From: Spongiivirga citrea
Lineage (GTDB): Bacteria; Bacteroidota; Bacteroidia; Flavobacteriales; Flavobacteriaceae
NCBI RefSeq assembly: GCF_010671565.1
Contig: NZ_JAABOQ010000004.1
Span: 535,875-599,874 of the forward strand
Length of the DNA: 64,000 nucleotides
Reading direction: 5' to 3'
Shown: positions 47,751 through 56,036 of the stretch, in pieces
How the letters are laid out: each line of letters begins with the position of its first letter
Numbering within the stretch: position 1 is the first letter of the stretch
Program-made: the position numbers and the translations under genes
Notes under the pieces: model-generated
Told to the model about the DNA's origin: nothing
The model's database searches: none
The model's input: the letters and a program-made list of their open reading frames with translations, nothing else

Positions 47751-48152
47751 ATGAATTCCCCAGTCAAAATTGGTTGCATCATTGATGATGACAATACTTA
47801 TGTAAACTTAATGAGTACGCTCATTAAAATGAAAAAACTTTCTGAAAAGCTGCTTGTTTTTAACAACGGTCAGGAGGCTATTGACTACTTTGAAGATACT
47901 TTGCAAAGAGGAGCAAAAGATGAATTACCTCAAGTCATATTCTTAGATCTTAATATGCCAATAATGAACGGCTGGCAATTTTTAGAACAATTTGATAGTG
48001 AAAGTTGCAGTGGGTGTTCACTTTATGTGGTCAGTTCTTCAATAAATCCATCTGATATTGATAGAGCAAAACGTTATCCTACAGTCACGGATTATATTAC
48101 CAAGCCAATGGAAATAACAACTTTAGAAGAAGTATTTGCCTCAGCTTCGTAG
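47751..48152 (+). CDS. Single-domain response regulator
   Basis: 133 residues, one receiver domain. The acidic pocket IDDDN (11-15), phospho-acceptor D66 in FLDLNMP and K118 in ITKPM are intact. There is no output domain, so it acts by protein contact or in a relay. It forms an operon with the upstream kinase. Confidence 0.94.
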   Translation: MNSPVKIGCIIDDDNTYVNLMSTLIKMKKLSEKLLVFNNGQEAIDYFEDTLQRGAKDELPQVIFLDLNMPIMNGWQFLEQFDSESCSGCSLYVVSSSINPSDIDRAKRYPTVTDYITKPMEITTLEEVFASAS

Positions 48153-48245
48153 CAGTCCAACAAAACTTTGTTAAAGTAAGTCCATCCGATTTTTAATGCT
48201 ATTAAATATGATATTTTTATATCATATTCGAATTAATCGTATTTA

Positions 48246-50294
48246 ATGTACTTTAAAATTAAGTTCCTCGCAGCATTATTCTGTACTTGTACTTCAATAC
48301 CGCTTATTAGTCAAAATCAAATTGAAAAAGATAGTGTCACCACCATCGACCTTAAAGGTGTGACTGTTGAAGCTGCTCGCATTAGCATTTCTAAAAAGAA
48401 GCTTCCCTATGCCCTTTCTATCATCAATACTTCGGAAATCGATGCCATAAAAAATCAACTATCAATTCAGGAATATCTCAATACTATTCCCGGAATATAT
48501 ATTCAAAATAGTAGCAATTTTGCTCAAGATGCCCGTATTTCGATACGAGGTGCAGGCTCCAGATCGGCTTTTGGTATTCGAGGTATTAAGCTCATTGTAG
48601 ATGGTATTCCTGAAACAACTCCGGATGGTCAGGGTCAGCTAGATAATATTAATCTAGATATTATTGAGAATATCGAATTAGTCCGCAGCGGGGCTTCTGC
48701 CCTATACGGAAATGCCTCTGGAGGTATCATTAACATAAAAACTAAAACGGATTTTGAATCGCCATTCGCTAAATTCAAAACAACTTTTGGTAGTTATAAC
48801 CGGCAATTGTATAACGCTACTGCGGGTATAGGAAAAGGGAATTCAAAAGCGGTATTTCACTTAGGATATCAAACCTATGACGGATACAGAGATCATAGTA
48901 GTTTTAAGCAGTGGAATTTTAACGGGAATTTTTTACATCGATTCAATGATAAACTAAAGATAAACCTACTTGTAAATTATGCCGACAGTCCAGAAGCCCA
49001 AGATGCTGGAGGTCTGACTAGGGAGCAATTTGAAGAAAACCCCAGACAGGCACGTCAAGCAAATATCGACTTTAACGCAGGCGAAGCCATTTCACAATAT
49101 AAAATTGGAGCTCGTTTAGAATGGGATATATCACAAAACTCAGTTTTTAACAGTTATGCATTTATTAGCGGAAGGGATTTTGATGGGCGACTTCCGTTTT
49201 CATTTGGCGGGATTGTGGACTTAAATAGAAACTATGGTGGGCACGGAAGTGCTATCAACTTTAAAACAAAAACAAACGATATAAAATTAGGGTACGATCT
49301 GGCTTTTCAAAAAGATGAGCGTAAGCGATTCATGAATGAAAATGGGATTAGTGGAAGTATGACCTTGGATCAAAATGAGAAATTTAATTCACTAGGTATT
49401 TACCTTCTCGATCATTTAAACTTCAAAAAATGGGATTTTTACGGTGGTATGCGTTTCGATATTAACGTATTAGAAGTAGAAGATTCGTTTTTAAGTAATG
49501 GTAACGATTCAAGCGATATTTCACTCAATTCTTTTAATCCGACTCTTGGGATAAATTATCAATATACCCCTAAGCATTCAATATTTGGAAATATTACAAC
49601 TGCTTTCGAAACACCTACCTTATCCGAATTATCTGCGAATCCGACTGGAGAACAAGGCTTCAATCAGTCTTTAGAACCACAAAAATCCACCACTTTTGAA
49701 ATCGGATTAAAAGGAAATTTAAAAGAGTTGAACTATCAAGTGACTTATTTTAATCTCCGTACAAAAAATGACCTAGTCCCATTTGAACTTGAGGCTTTTC
49801 CCGACAGGAACTTTTTTAGAAATGCTGGATCGACTGCTAGAAATGGGATTGAAACACAACTCGAATTTGATATCAATCAACAGTGGCAATTGACATCGGC
49901 TTATACCTATTCCTATTTTATATTTGACGACTATATTGTGAATGGAAATGATCGTTCAGGAAATGAGCTTCCAGGAATACCAAAACATTTTGGCTCATTA
50001 GCTGTTAAATATAAAAGAGCTAGTGGCTTTTTTGGTCAACTACAACTTAATGTTGTTGACGCCATCTGGGTAAATGATACTAATGCTGAAAAAGCACCTG
50101 GCTATACTCTAGCCAATCTTAATATGGGGTATAAAAGAAAATGGGGCGATACCGAAATCACACCATTTTTAGGTATTAGCAATCTACTGGACAAAAATTA
50201 TGTAGATAATGTACGCATCAATGCCTTTGGATCTCGATTTTACGAACCAGCTCCCGGTTTTCAGGTATTTGGCGGTATAAGTATATCGTTGTAA
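48246..50294 (+). CDS. TonB-dependent outer-membrane receptor
   Basis: 682 residues with a signal peptide. The plug domain (about 35-155) holds IQEYLNTIPGIYIQ, RISIRGAGSRSAFGIRGI and GASALYGNASGGIINIKT; the barrel follows, ending in FGGISISL with a hydrophobic C terminus. No carboxypeptidase-like N-terminal extension is present, and a TonB-box-like VTVEA segment precedes the plug. The general layout fits siderophore or small-ligand receptors; the ligand is not readable. Confidence 0.94.
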   Translation: MYFKIKFLAALFCTCTSIPLISQNQIEKDSVTTIDLKGVTVEAARISISKKKLPYALSIINTSEIDAIKNQLSIQEYLNTIPGIYIQNSSNFAQDARISIRGAGSRSAFGIRGIKLIVDGIPETTPDGQGQLDNINLDIIENIELVRSGASALYGNASGGIINIKTKTDFESPFAKFKTTFGSYNRQLYNATAGIGKGNSKAVFHLGYQTYDGYRDHSSFKQWNFNGNFLHRFNDKLKINLLVNYADSPEAQDAGGLTREQFEENPRQARQANIDFNAGEAISQYKIGARLEWDISQNSVFNSYAFISGRDFDGRLPFSFGGIVDLNRNYGGHGSAINFKTKTNDIKLGYDLAFQKDERKRFMNENGISGSMTLDQNEKFNSLGIYLLDHLNFKKWDFYGGMRFDINVLEVEDSFLSNGNDSSDISLNSFNPTLGINYQYTPKHSIFGNITTAFETPTLSELSANPTGEQGFNQSLEPQKSTTFEIGLKGNLKELNYQVTYFNLRTKNDLVPFELEAFPDRNFFRNAGSTARNGIETQLEFDINQQWQLTSAYTYSYFIFDDYIVNGNDRSGNELPGIPKHFGSLAVKYKRASGFFGQLQLNVVDAIWVNDTNAEKAPGYTLANLNMGYKRKWGDTEITPFLGISNLLDKNYVDNVRINAFGSRFYEPAPGFQVFGGISISL

Positions 50295-50301
50295 GTAAGA
50301 C

Positions 50302-50479
50302 CTACCCGTCTTTATTGCCTCCAAACACCTGTCCAGTTTGGGTATCTAAAACCCAAGTGTTATCATTTGAGAATTCATTCCATCCATTATTAGAATTTTG
50401 ATACAGTAAAAAGATAACTTCCGCGCCAAGAATTATGAAGGCTATTTTAAATATTCCAAACCATACACTTTTTCAACAT
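50302..50479 (-). pseudogene. Frameshifted small one-helix protein gene
   Basis: On the minus strand an ATG at 50479 (MLKK) runs out of frame after a run of five A. One base fewer in that run would give a protein of about 58 residues: a basic start, a hydrophobic helix (FGIFKIAFIILGAEVIFLLYQ) and a soluble end NDNTWVLDTQTGQVFGGNKDG, stopping at 50302. The downstream frame has no ATG, GTG or TTG of its own after the preceding stop. It could be a real frameshift or a base error in the homopolymer. Confidence 0.5.
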
Positions 50480-50588
50480 AAAACTCCTGTTTATCGAATA
50501 AAAAAGTAGTTCATCTGTTTGTCAAAAAAAGAGGGTAGGGTTTTTAATTAACAAATTGTTCCACCTGTGTAACGCAAAAACAATAAAC

Positions 50589-50678
50589 ATGGACAAGAAG
50601 TATTTTTACAGAGCTACTAGCATTGCAATCGCTTTGGTTTTATTGGTAACTTATTTTGTTCTAAATCCTGTTGGATAA
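50589..50678 (+). CDS. Very small one-helix membrane peptide, paralogue of the next gene
   Basis: 29 residues: MDKKYFYRATSIAIALVLLV followed by a short TYFVLNPVG end. It aligns without gaps to the first 29 residues of the next protein (12 identities, including the shared YF-LNP end), then stops at a TAA where its neighbour continues with a 40-residue soluble tail. It may be a truncated paralogue or a genuine membrane peptide. Confidence 0.5.
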   Translation: MDKKYFYRATSIAIALVLLVTYFVLNPVG

Positions 50679-50765
50679 TGATCAAACTACTTACTAATAC
50701 ACTTTAAGTCCCCACCAAATTACCTCCCCCATGTATCCAACCAAATCCTATAAGCAAAATGCTTT

Positions 50766-50975
50766 ATGGGAAAAAGACACTTATTCCGAATCATTGGTAT
50801 TGGCTTTACCTTGCTACTAATTGTAGTATATTTTATGCTAAACCCTGCCAAAGACACCTCAACAATAGACGATAACAAACAGGTTTTAGACAGTATAAAC
50901 CTCATAAATTCTAGTGACACGCCAGAATATGTCGATCTCGACACATTACAAATTATTCATTTAAAATATAAATAA
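50766..50975 (+). CDS. Small one-helix membrane protein with short acidic tail
   Basis: 69 residues: a basic start MGKRHLFR, a hydrophobic helix to about residue 25, and a soluble tail rich in Asp and Ser (KDTSTIDDNKQVLDSIN) ending in LKYK. The first 29 residues parallel the smaller gene 87 bp upstream. Function unknown. Confidence 0.55.
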   Translation: MGKRHLFRIIGIGFTLLLIVVYFMLNPAKDTSTIDDNKQVLDSINLINSSDTPEYVDLDTLQIIHLKYK

Positions 50976-51097
50976 ACAAACTGTGCGTGTTCCTATGCCA
51001 AGGAGGTCAAACCAATGCTAAACCATGAATCTACCCTGACAAAGGTGTTTATGCCTACCCACACAGCAAAAAATCCGCTGATAGATTAACCTATTGT

Positions 51098-51270
51098 ATT
51101 AAACAACTTCTACTCCTAATTGCCATATTCATATTTTTCAACTCTTATAAAAGTGTGAACCTTACTTCGTTTTGGATTGCAAATAATACCCGAGTGAGAT
51201 TGAATTAGCATCATCGGTGATATTGTAGATGAGTTCGGTGGACAGAAATACTACCCAGGTCTTTAATGAA
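51098..51270 (+). pseudogene. Decayed copy of the downstream lipoprotein gene
   Basis: A frame reading IKQLLLLIAIFIFF, then TSFWIANNTRVRLN and a TAG at 51206, mirrors the intact gene at 51524, which has a hydrophobic leader followed by SFWIANNSNTSVELQ. About ten bases later and in another frame, GGTGATATTGTAGAT matches the GDIIE segment of the intact gene, so roughly 35 codons are missing between. There is no ATG and no lipobox cysteine. A terminator-like hairpin follows directly. Confidence 0.55.
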
Positions 51271-51311
51271 ACCGCTCCTCTTCTTCACAGTAAGAGAAGC
51301 GGTATTCTTTT
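51271..51311 (+). terminator. Hairpin after the decayed lipoprotein copy
   Basis: ACCGCTCCTCTT (51271-51282) and AAGAGAAGCGGT pair with one mismatch around a 9-base loop, followed by ATTCTTTTG. It is a plausible terminator of the decayed gene. Confidence 0.65.
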
Positions 51312-51523
51312 GTTTAAAAAATAAGTAGACTAGTTCTATTGCCTAAATGTTTCAATATTAGAAGTGAAAATTATTAGCCATAAGACGCTTTACTTTAACA
51401 CTATGGCATAATAAATATCGATAAAAAGCATTTTATATCGATAAAATTATTATTTTAGCCTCGCAGCTTTTCCAAACTAAAAAACCTTGTACCTAAAACT
51501 ACCTAATACTCTAACCTATGTTT

Positions 51524-51889
51524 ATGGAAAAACATCTACTCCTTACATTTTTATTAGCGTTACTTTGCTCTTGCGGAAGCTCAAATTCGGCTTCTTTTTG
51601 GATCGCTAATAATAGTAATACCTCAGTTGAATTACAATCTACAGTTATCTCTCCAACCAGTTTGGGAGGTCCTAAAGTAATTTCGAAACCACTATTGGCC
51701 AAACCTGGTGATATTATTGAACTAGGTGCCGCGTCATTTGATAAAAATGGCCCCATTACAGATCTCTTTAACTACAAAATCGCTGGCAACAATGGCAGCC
51801 TAAAGGATCCTATGGATATTAATAACTGGCAAAAGATTACCGACAAAAAAGGGAAAATAAAATATGTTTTGTATCTGGTGAGTAACTAG
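51524..51889 (+). CDS. Small lipoprotein, unknown family
   Basis: About 121 residues from the ATG at 51524 (a second ATG two codons upstream is possible). The leader MEKHLLLTFLLALLCSCGSS gives a lipobox with the cysteine in CSC. The mature part is beta-like: SFWIANNSNTSVELQSTVI, KPGDIIELGAASFD and NWQKITDKKGKIKYVLYLV. A degenerate copy lies 300 bp upstream. Possibly a surface or envelope protein. Confidence 0.65.
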   Translation: MEKHLLLTFLLALLCSCGSSNSASFWIANNSNTSVELQSTVISPTSLGGPKVISKPLLAKPGDIIELGAASFDKNGPITDLFNYKIAGNNGSLKDPMDINNWQKITDKKGKIKYVLYLVSN

Positions 51890-51908
51890 TACTTTTCAGG
51901 TAAAAATG

Positions 51909-51947
51909 AGCACAGCAGAATGGTTTTTAAAAACATACTACTGTGCT
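51909..51947. terminator. Possible convergent terminator
   Basis: AGCACAGCAG (51909-51918) and CTACTGTGCT (51938-51947) pair with one mismatch around a 19-base AT loop between the lipoprotein and the AAA+ gene. The T-run is weak. Confidence 0.35.
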
Positions 51948-51977
51948 TCGAAAAATCTTTATGTTAGCAATGATGGC

Positions 51978-53441
51978 TTAAAGTCCACTAATATAACTTC
52001 CATAAATATCCTTAAACCGGATACCTTGAGTAAATCGGAATTTACTTAGTTTATCATGTGACACCAACGCCCATAAGACAAACTCCTTCAAAAAATAAAC
52101 ATCTTCTGGTTTAATATCTGGTTGATGTTTTTTAATCAAACTTTCTAGAGGTGTAATAGCATCAAGACGCTGTTTATATTCGGTATCGGTATGATCGTCT
52201 AATAATTCGAAACCATTCTCTTCAAAAAACCAATCAATTAGTGGTTGGTACGGACTTTCAATATCTTCTCTTTCTAACTTTTTGATCTGCGGAAAACGAC
52301 CAGTAAACATTGTTTTAACCGATTCTTCAATAAGATTCATCGCCACACCATCGGCACCTTCTTGTTCACCTTCATATACCAATTCTACTTTACCAGTGAT
52401 AGATGGTATCACTCCCATAAAATCACCTAAACGAATGGTAGTTTTTGTATCGCCTGAAAGGAGCAACCTACGCTCAGCTGCACTTAGTAAATTCTCATAA
52501 GCTGTTATACTAAGCCTAGCACTTACACCACTTTTTGCATCTATATACTCACTATCTCTTGCTTGAAAGCTTATTTGTTCTAATAAATCCTTTGCGATTT
52601 CTGGAACATAAATGCTATCTTCTTGTTCAGCATTCATTTTAGCCTCTTGCTGGGTAATGACTTTCGCTGTCGCAACATCTTCTGGATAATGTGTTAAAAT
52701 CTGCGAACCTATTCGGTCTTTTAGTGGCGTTACGATACTACCTCGATTGGTATAATCCTCTGGATTTGCCGTAAATACAAATTGCATATCTAAGGACATT
52801 CGTAGTTTAAATCCTCGTATTTGAATATCACCTTCCTGTAAAATATTGAATAAGGCTACCTGAATACGTGCTTGTAAATCAGGTAATTCGTTAATGACAA
52901 AAATGCATCGATTTGCCCTTGGAATCATCCCAAAATGAATCACACGATCATCCGCATAAGACAACTTAAGGTTTGCCGCTTTAATCGGATCAACATCTCC
53001 TATTAAATCCGCTACCGTAACATCAGGTGTTGCTAATTTTTCAAAGAAACGATCATCTCTATGCAACCAGGCAATCGGCGTATCATCGCCTTTTTCTGCA
53101 ATGGTAGTTTTTGCAAATCGCGAAATAGGGCTTAATGGATCGTCATTGATTTCTGAACCTTCCACAAATGGGATGTATTCATTCAGCAAGCCGACCATTA
53201 AACGTGCTAATCGTGTTTTTGCCTGCCCCCGTAATCCTAACAAATTGATGTTGTGTTTTGATAAGATAGCACGTTCCAACTCTGGAATTACACTATTCTC
53301 ATAACCATGAACACCAGTAAAAGTAGTCTCCTTATTTTTAATTTTGGAAATCAAGTTTGAACGCAGTTCCTCCTTTATGCTTTTTGATTGATATCCTGCA
53401 GCTTTAAGCTGACCTAATGTTTTTATGTCTTTTGTATTCAT
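51978..53441 (-). CDS. MoxR/magnesium-chelatase-like AAA+ ATPase
   Basis: 487 residues. A modified Walker A GLRGQAKT (69-76), the FVINELPDLQARIQVALFNILQEGDIQIRG block (Walker B region and pre-sensor insert) and FVFTANPEDYTNRGSIVTPLKDRIG (sensor 1 / arginine finger region) identify the magnesium-chelatase-like AAA+ group. The usual GxxGxGKT glycine is replaced by alanine. A VWA protein lies 26 bp upstream on the same strand, and such pairs insert metals or remodel partner proteins. No chelatase H subunit is present. Confidence 0.9.
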   Translation of the reverse strand: MNTKDIKTLGQLKAAGYQSKSIKEELRSNLISKIKNKETTFTGVHGYENSVIPELERAILSKHNINLLGLRGQAKTRLARLMVGLLNEYIPFVEGSEINDDPLSPISRFAKTTIAEKGDDTPIAWLHRDDRFFEKLATPDVTVADLIGDVDPIKAANLKLSYADDRVIHFGMIPRANRCIFVINELPDLQARIQVALFNILQEGDIQIRGFKLRMSLDMQFVFTANPEDYTNRGSIVTPLKDRIGSQILTHYPEDVATAKVITQQEAKMNAEQEDSIYVPEIAKDLLEQISFQARDSEYIDAKSGVSARLSITAYENLLSAAERRLLLSGDTKTTIRLGDFMGVIPSITGKVELVYEGEQEGADGVAMNLIEESVKTMFTGRFPQIKKLEREDIESPYQPLIDWFFEENGFELLDDHTDTEYKQRLDAITPLESLIKKHQPDIKPEDVYFLKEFVLWALVSHDKLSKFRFTQGIRFKDIYGSYISGL

Positions 53442-53467
53442 TCTTTTTCTTGAAATATTTAGAGCGT

Positions 53468-54595
53468 TTAAGCTCCTCTAACTCTTTTTTTGCGGTTGGT
53501 TTCGTAATCCTCGAAAATCATTTCTCCAAGTCCGCGAAGTCCTGTATAAAATGCTTTACCTTGATTTGCTCTGGTAAACTCCTGTACAAATTGCATGAGA
53601 TAAGGATCCTGTGCAATCATAAAGGTTGTAATGGGAATGTGCAGCTTCCTAGCCTGAGCCGCCATATTGTAGCATTTGTCAACTACAAAACGATCAAGGC
53701 CCGCGCTATTCTTATAATAGGTCCCATCTGGCATACGCAAACAACTGGGCTTGCCGTCCGTAATCATGAATATTTGTTTGTTGGTATTTCGTTTGCGCCG
53801 TAACATATCCATTCCTAATTGCAAGCCTGCAACGGTGTTTGTATGATAAGGTCCAACTTGTAAGTATGGTAAATCCTTAATTTTTATAGGCCAGGCATCA
53901 TTACCGAAAACCAGAATATCTAAGGTGTCTTTAGGATAGCGCGTTGTAATTAATTCGGCGAGTGCCATTGCCACTTTTTTTGCCGGTGTAATCCGATCTT
54001 CACCATATAATATCATACTATGACTAATATCAATCATCAGTACAGTACTCATTTGTGCTTTAAAATGAGTGTCCTCAATAACCAGATCATCTTCTGTAAG
54101 TCTAAACTCATCCGTACCATTATTTATTTGAGCATTGCGCAGACTTTCAGTCATTGAAATACGTTCGATGGAATCTCCATACCGGTATTCTCGATAGTCC
54201 CCTGTATGTTCATCACCTTGCCCAGAATGTGATGTTCGATGATTCCCTGAACCACTTTTCTTCAACTTTCCAAAAATCTTATCTAGCGCTTGCTTTCGAA
54301 TTGCTCTTTCCGTTTTGGCGGTAATTGCCATTCCGTCGGAACCATCTGGTTTTATTTCTTCGCGGATGTAACCTTTTTCTTTTAACTCCTCAATAAAATC
54401 ATCGATAGTATAGTCTTCGTTAGTCAGCTTGTATTCCTTGTCTAATTCGCGCAACCAATCGAGTGCCTCATCAAGATCTCCTGATGTATGCGTAATTAAT
54501 TCATTAAAGATTTCTAAGAGTTTGTCAAAAGGAGATTGGTCCGGTGCTGTATATGACTGGAACCGAAATCCTTTTCTCTGTGTCTTTTTGTTCAT
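53468..54595 (-). CDS. VWA domain protein, partner of the AAA+ ATPase
   Basis: 375 residues. The first 160 residues are helical and charged, with a Gly/His/Ser-rich stretch (KKSGSGNHRTSHSGQG). The C-terminal half is a von Willebrand A domain with a complete MIDAS: D189-x-S191-x-S193 in MIDISHS, the threonine in YHTNTVAG, and the aspartate in MITDGKPS. It has no signal peptide, so the pair acts in the cytosol. It is first in the two-gene unit. Confidence 0.9.
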   Translation of the reverse strand: MNKKTQRKGFRFQSYTAPDQSPFDKLLEIFNELITHTSGDLDEALDWLRELDKEYKLTNEDYTIDDFIEELKEKGYIREEIKPDGSDGMAITAKTERAIRKQALDKIFGKLKKSGSGNHRTSHSGQGDEHTGDYREYRYGDSIERISMTESLRNAQINNGTDEFRLTEDDLVIEDTHFKAQMSTVLMIDISHSMILYGEDRITPAKKVAMALAELITTRYPKDTLDILVFGNDAWPIKIKDLPYLQVGPYHTNTVAGLQLGMDMLRRKRNTNKQIFMITDGKPSCLRMPDGTYYKNSAGLDRFVVDKCYNMAAQARKLHIPITTFMIAQDPYLMQFVQEFTRANQGKAFYTGLRGLGEMIFEDYETNRKKRVRGA

Positions 54596-54821
54596 AGCAG
54601 TATAAAAGTACTACTTTTTTGAGGAAGGGTGTGGGCTTGATATTGCTAAATTGGTGTGAAAAGTGATGGCTTTGGATAATACACTTATCTATTGTTAATA
54701 ACGTTAAAACTAGAGACAACAAAACAGCAAAAACTAAGGCAAATTCGAAGAAGTTTGCCTTTAGCTCCTAAAGATCAATATAATTGCCCTTACACTTTGT
54801 TGCCAGTATTAGGCTAGCCTT
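54596..54821. other. 226-bp spacer holding a terminator
   Basis: Contains the hairpin at 54729-54764 and no gene. No convincing promoter for the VWA gene was seen. Confidence 0.45.
54729..54764 (-). terminator. Terminator of the NTF2-like protein gene
   Basis: On the minus strand CTAAAGGCAAA and TTTGCCTTAG form a stem followed by TTTTTG. It lies about 58 bases past the stop at 54822. Confidence 0.65.
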
Positions 54822-55292
54822 TCAAAGTCCTGGCCATTTTTTTTTCCCATCGATATAATCAACGGCAACTAAGTACCATTTCTTTTTTTTCTTAACTAAT
54901 CTATACTCATATTCAATTATGAAATCATGCATTTTAGTTATTCTTGTCAGGACTGTTGCTTCATTCTTGGAAATATCTTCAGAAATAATTATCTCTTTTT
55001 TCGGATTATGAGCTGAATCATCACCAAAAGAAATAGGCTGTCCTTTAAATCCTTTAAAACAATATTTTAACAAAATGTTTCTTGAGTAATCTTTCTTAGC
55101 CTTACTAATTATTTTTTCAGTGTTTTGATTTTCTTTATTCATTTTTATAGCAGCCTGATTCCATTCATAATAATCCTTAATAAATTCAACCACAATTTCC
55201 TTTGGGGAATCCAAATTTTGGGAATAAGAACTTATTGAAAATATAAAAACTACTATTAAAGCTATTTTTTTGAACATTACTTTGTTAAGCAT
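54822..55292 (-). CDS. Secreted NTF2-fold protein resembling the Imm-NTF2 immunity family
   Basis: 156 residues with a signal peptide (MFKKIALIVVFIFSISSYSQ from an internal Met at residue 6). The mature part reads EFIKDYYEWNQAAIKMN, ILLKYCFKGFKGQPISFGDDSAHNPKKEIIISED, YEYRLVKKKKKWYLVAVDYIDG. Order and wording match my recollection of the NTF2-fold immunity proteins of polymorphic-toxin systems, which otherwise lie next to a toxin gene. No toxin or secretion gene is adjacent here. The signal peptide is also unusual for a cytoplasmic immunity role. Family assignment is by pattern only. Confidence 0.6.
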   Translation of the reverse strand: MLNKVMFKKIALIVVFIFSISSYSQNLDSPKEIVVEFIKDYYEWNQAAIKMNKENQNTEKIISKAKKDYSRNILLKYCFKGFKGQPISFGDDSAHNPKKEIIISEDISKNEATVLTRITKMHDFIIEYEYRLVKKKKKWYLVAVDYIDGKKKWPGL

Positions 55293-55321
55293 GTTTAATT
55301 ACTGGTAATTAGCAAGTAAGA

Positions 55322-55849
55322 CTACCCCTCCAAAATCCCCTTCAACTTCGCAAGTCCTTTTTCAAAGTCTCCACCAACGGCTTTATCCATACTACCCATA
55401 AACATCATAAAAATGCTAGCTACGGGTTTGTGTTTACCACTAAACCCCCAAGTAAGGTCGGTGCTTTTATGATCTCCTTTAAAATCAAAATAGCAATCAG
55501 ATTCCGCCTTAAACGGTTTAAAAAAACGAAGTTCCGCTTCTATTCGTTCTCCTCTGACAATTTTGGTTAGCTCTTGCTCGCCCTCACCTACTTCTTTATT
55601 GCCATTCCAATAGGAAACTGATCCCACTTCACCGTCGGTTCCAGTGAATTTCTTATCCATATTAGGGTCTTTTTCATCCCAGGGCGACCAATTGGCCATT
55701 TTTTCGAGCGATCGAACGTATTGAAATACCTCATCCTTTGGTTTGTTGATACTAATACTTCTAGAAACGTCGTATTTTTTTGGAGCAATGATCATTAATA
55801 ATAGTATAAGCGCAACGATGCCTCCTACTATATATAGTGCTGTCATCAT
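55322..55849 (-). CDS. SRPBCC (START-like) protein with N-terminal membrane anchor
   Basis: 175 residues. An N-terminal helix (TALYIVGGIVALILLLMIIAP) anchors the protein, followed by a START-type fold: YDVSRSISINKPKDEVFQYVRSLEKMANWSPWDEKDPNM, DGEVGSVSYWNGNKEVGEG, and a C-terminal helix FEKGLAKLKGILEG. Small polyketide-cyclase-like proteins bind hydrophobic ligands; the ligand is unknown. It ends 29 bp upstream of the NTF2-like gene on the same strand. Confidence 0.85.
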   Translation of the reverse strand: MMTALYIVGGIVALILLLMIIAPKKYDVSRSISINKPKDEVFQYVRSLEKMANWSPWDEKDPNMDKKFTGTDGEVGSVSYWNGNKEVGEGEQELTKIVRGERIEAELRFFKPFKAESDCYFDFKGDHKSTDLTWGFSGKHKPVASIFMMFMGSMDKAVGGDFEKGLAKLKGILEG

Positions 55850-55964
55850 AATTAAAATGGTTTAGGTTGATGCTGTTAAATGTAATAAATTTTAAGGAAA
55901 GGCACGAAGTTTGAAGGAACGGTACGAAGTTCTTTCCGACTTTACCCTTTCAGGGATAAAGCCA

Positions 55965-55985
55965 CCTTCCCTTAAAAAGGGAAGG
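55965..55985. repeat. CCTTCC-type intergenic hairpin
   Basis: CCTTCCCTT and AAGGGAAGG pair perfectly around AAA. The same kind of hairpin occurs at 28017-28037. It lies between the TrmH and SRPBCC genes and could act as a weak terminator. Confidence 0.45.
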
Positions 55986-56036
55986 AATTTTAAGATTGTC
56001 AAGTTATTTGCTGTCTTGAATCTTGGTTCTTTTCTC

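Larger units (their letters stand above)
50976..51517. other. 542-bp spacer with gene remains and a terminator
   Basis: Holds the decayed lipoprotein copy (51098-51270) and its hairpin (51271-51311). The last 200 bases before the intact lipoprotein gene are AT-rich, with the word ATATCGATAAAA repeated twice (51415-51450). No other gene is seen. Confidence 0.5.

Noticed and set aside
54822..55292. A toxin-immunity locus around the NTF2-like gene
   Set aside because: No toxin-like, Rhs, VgrG or secretion gene lies within several kilobases, so only an orphan immunity-like protein is supported.
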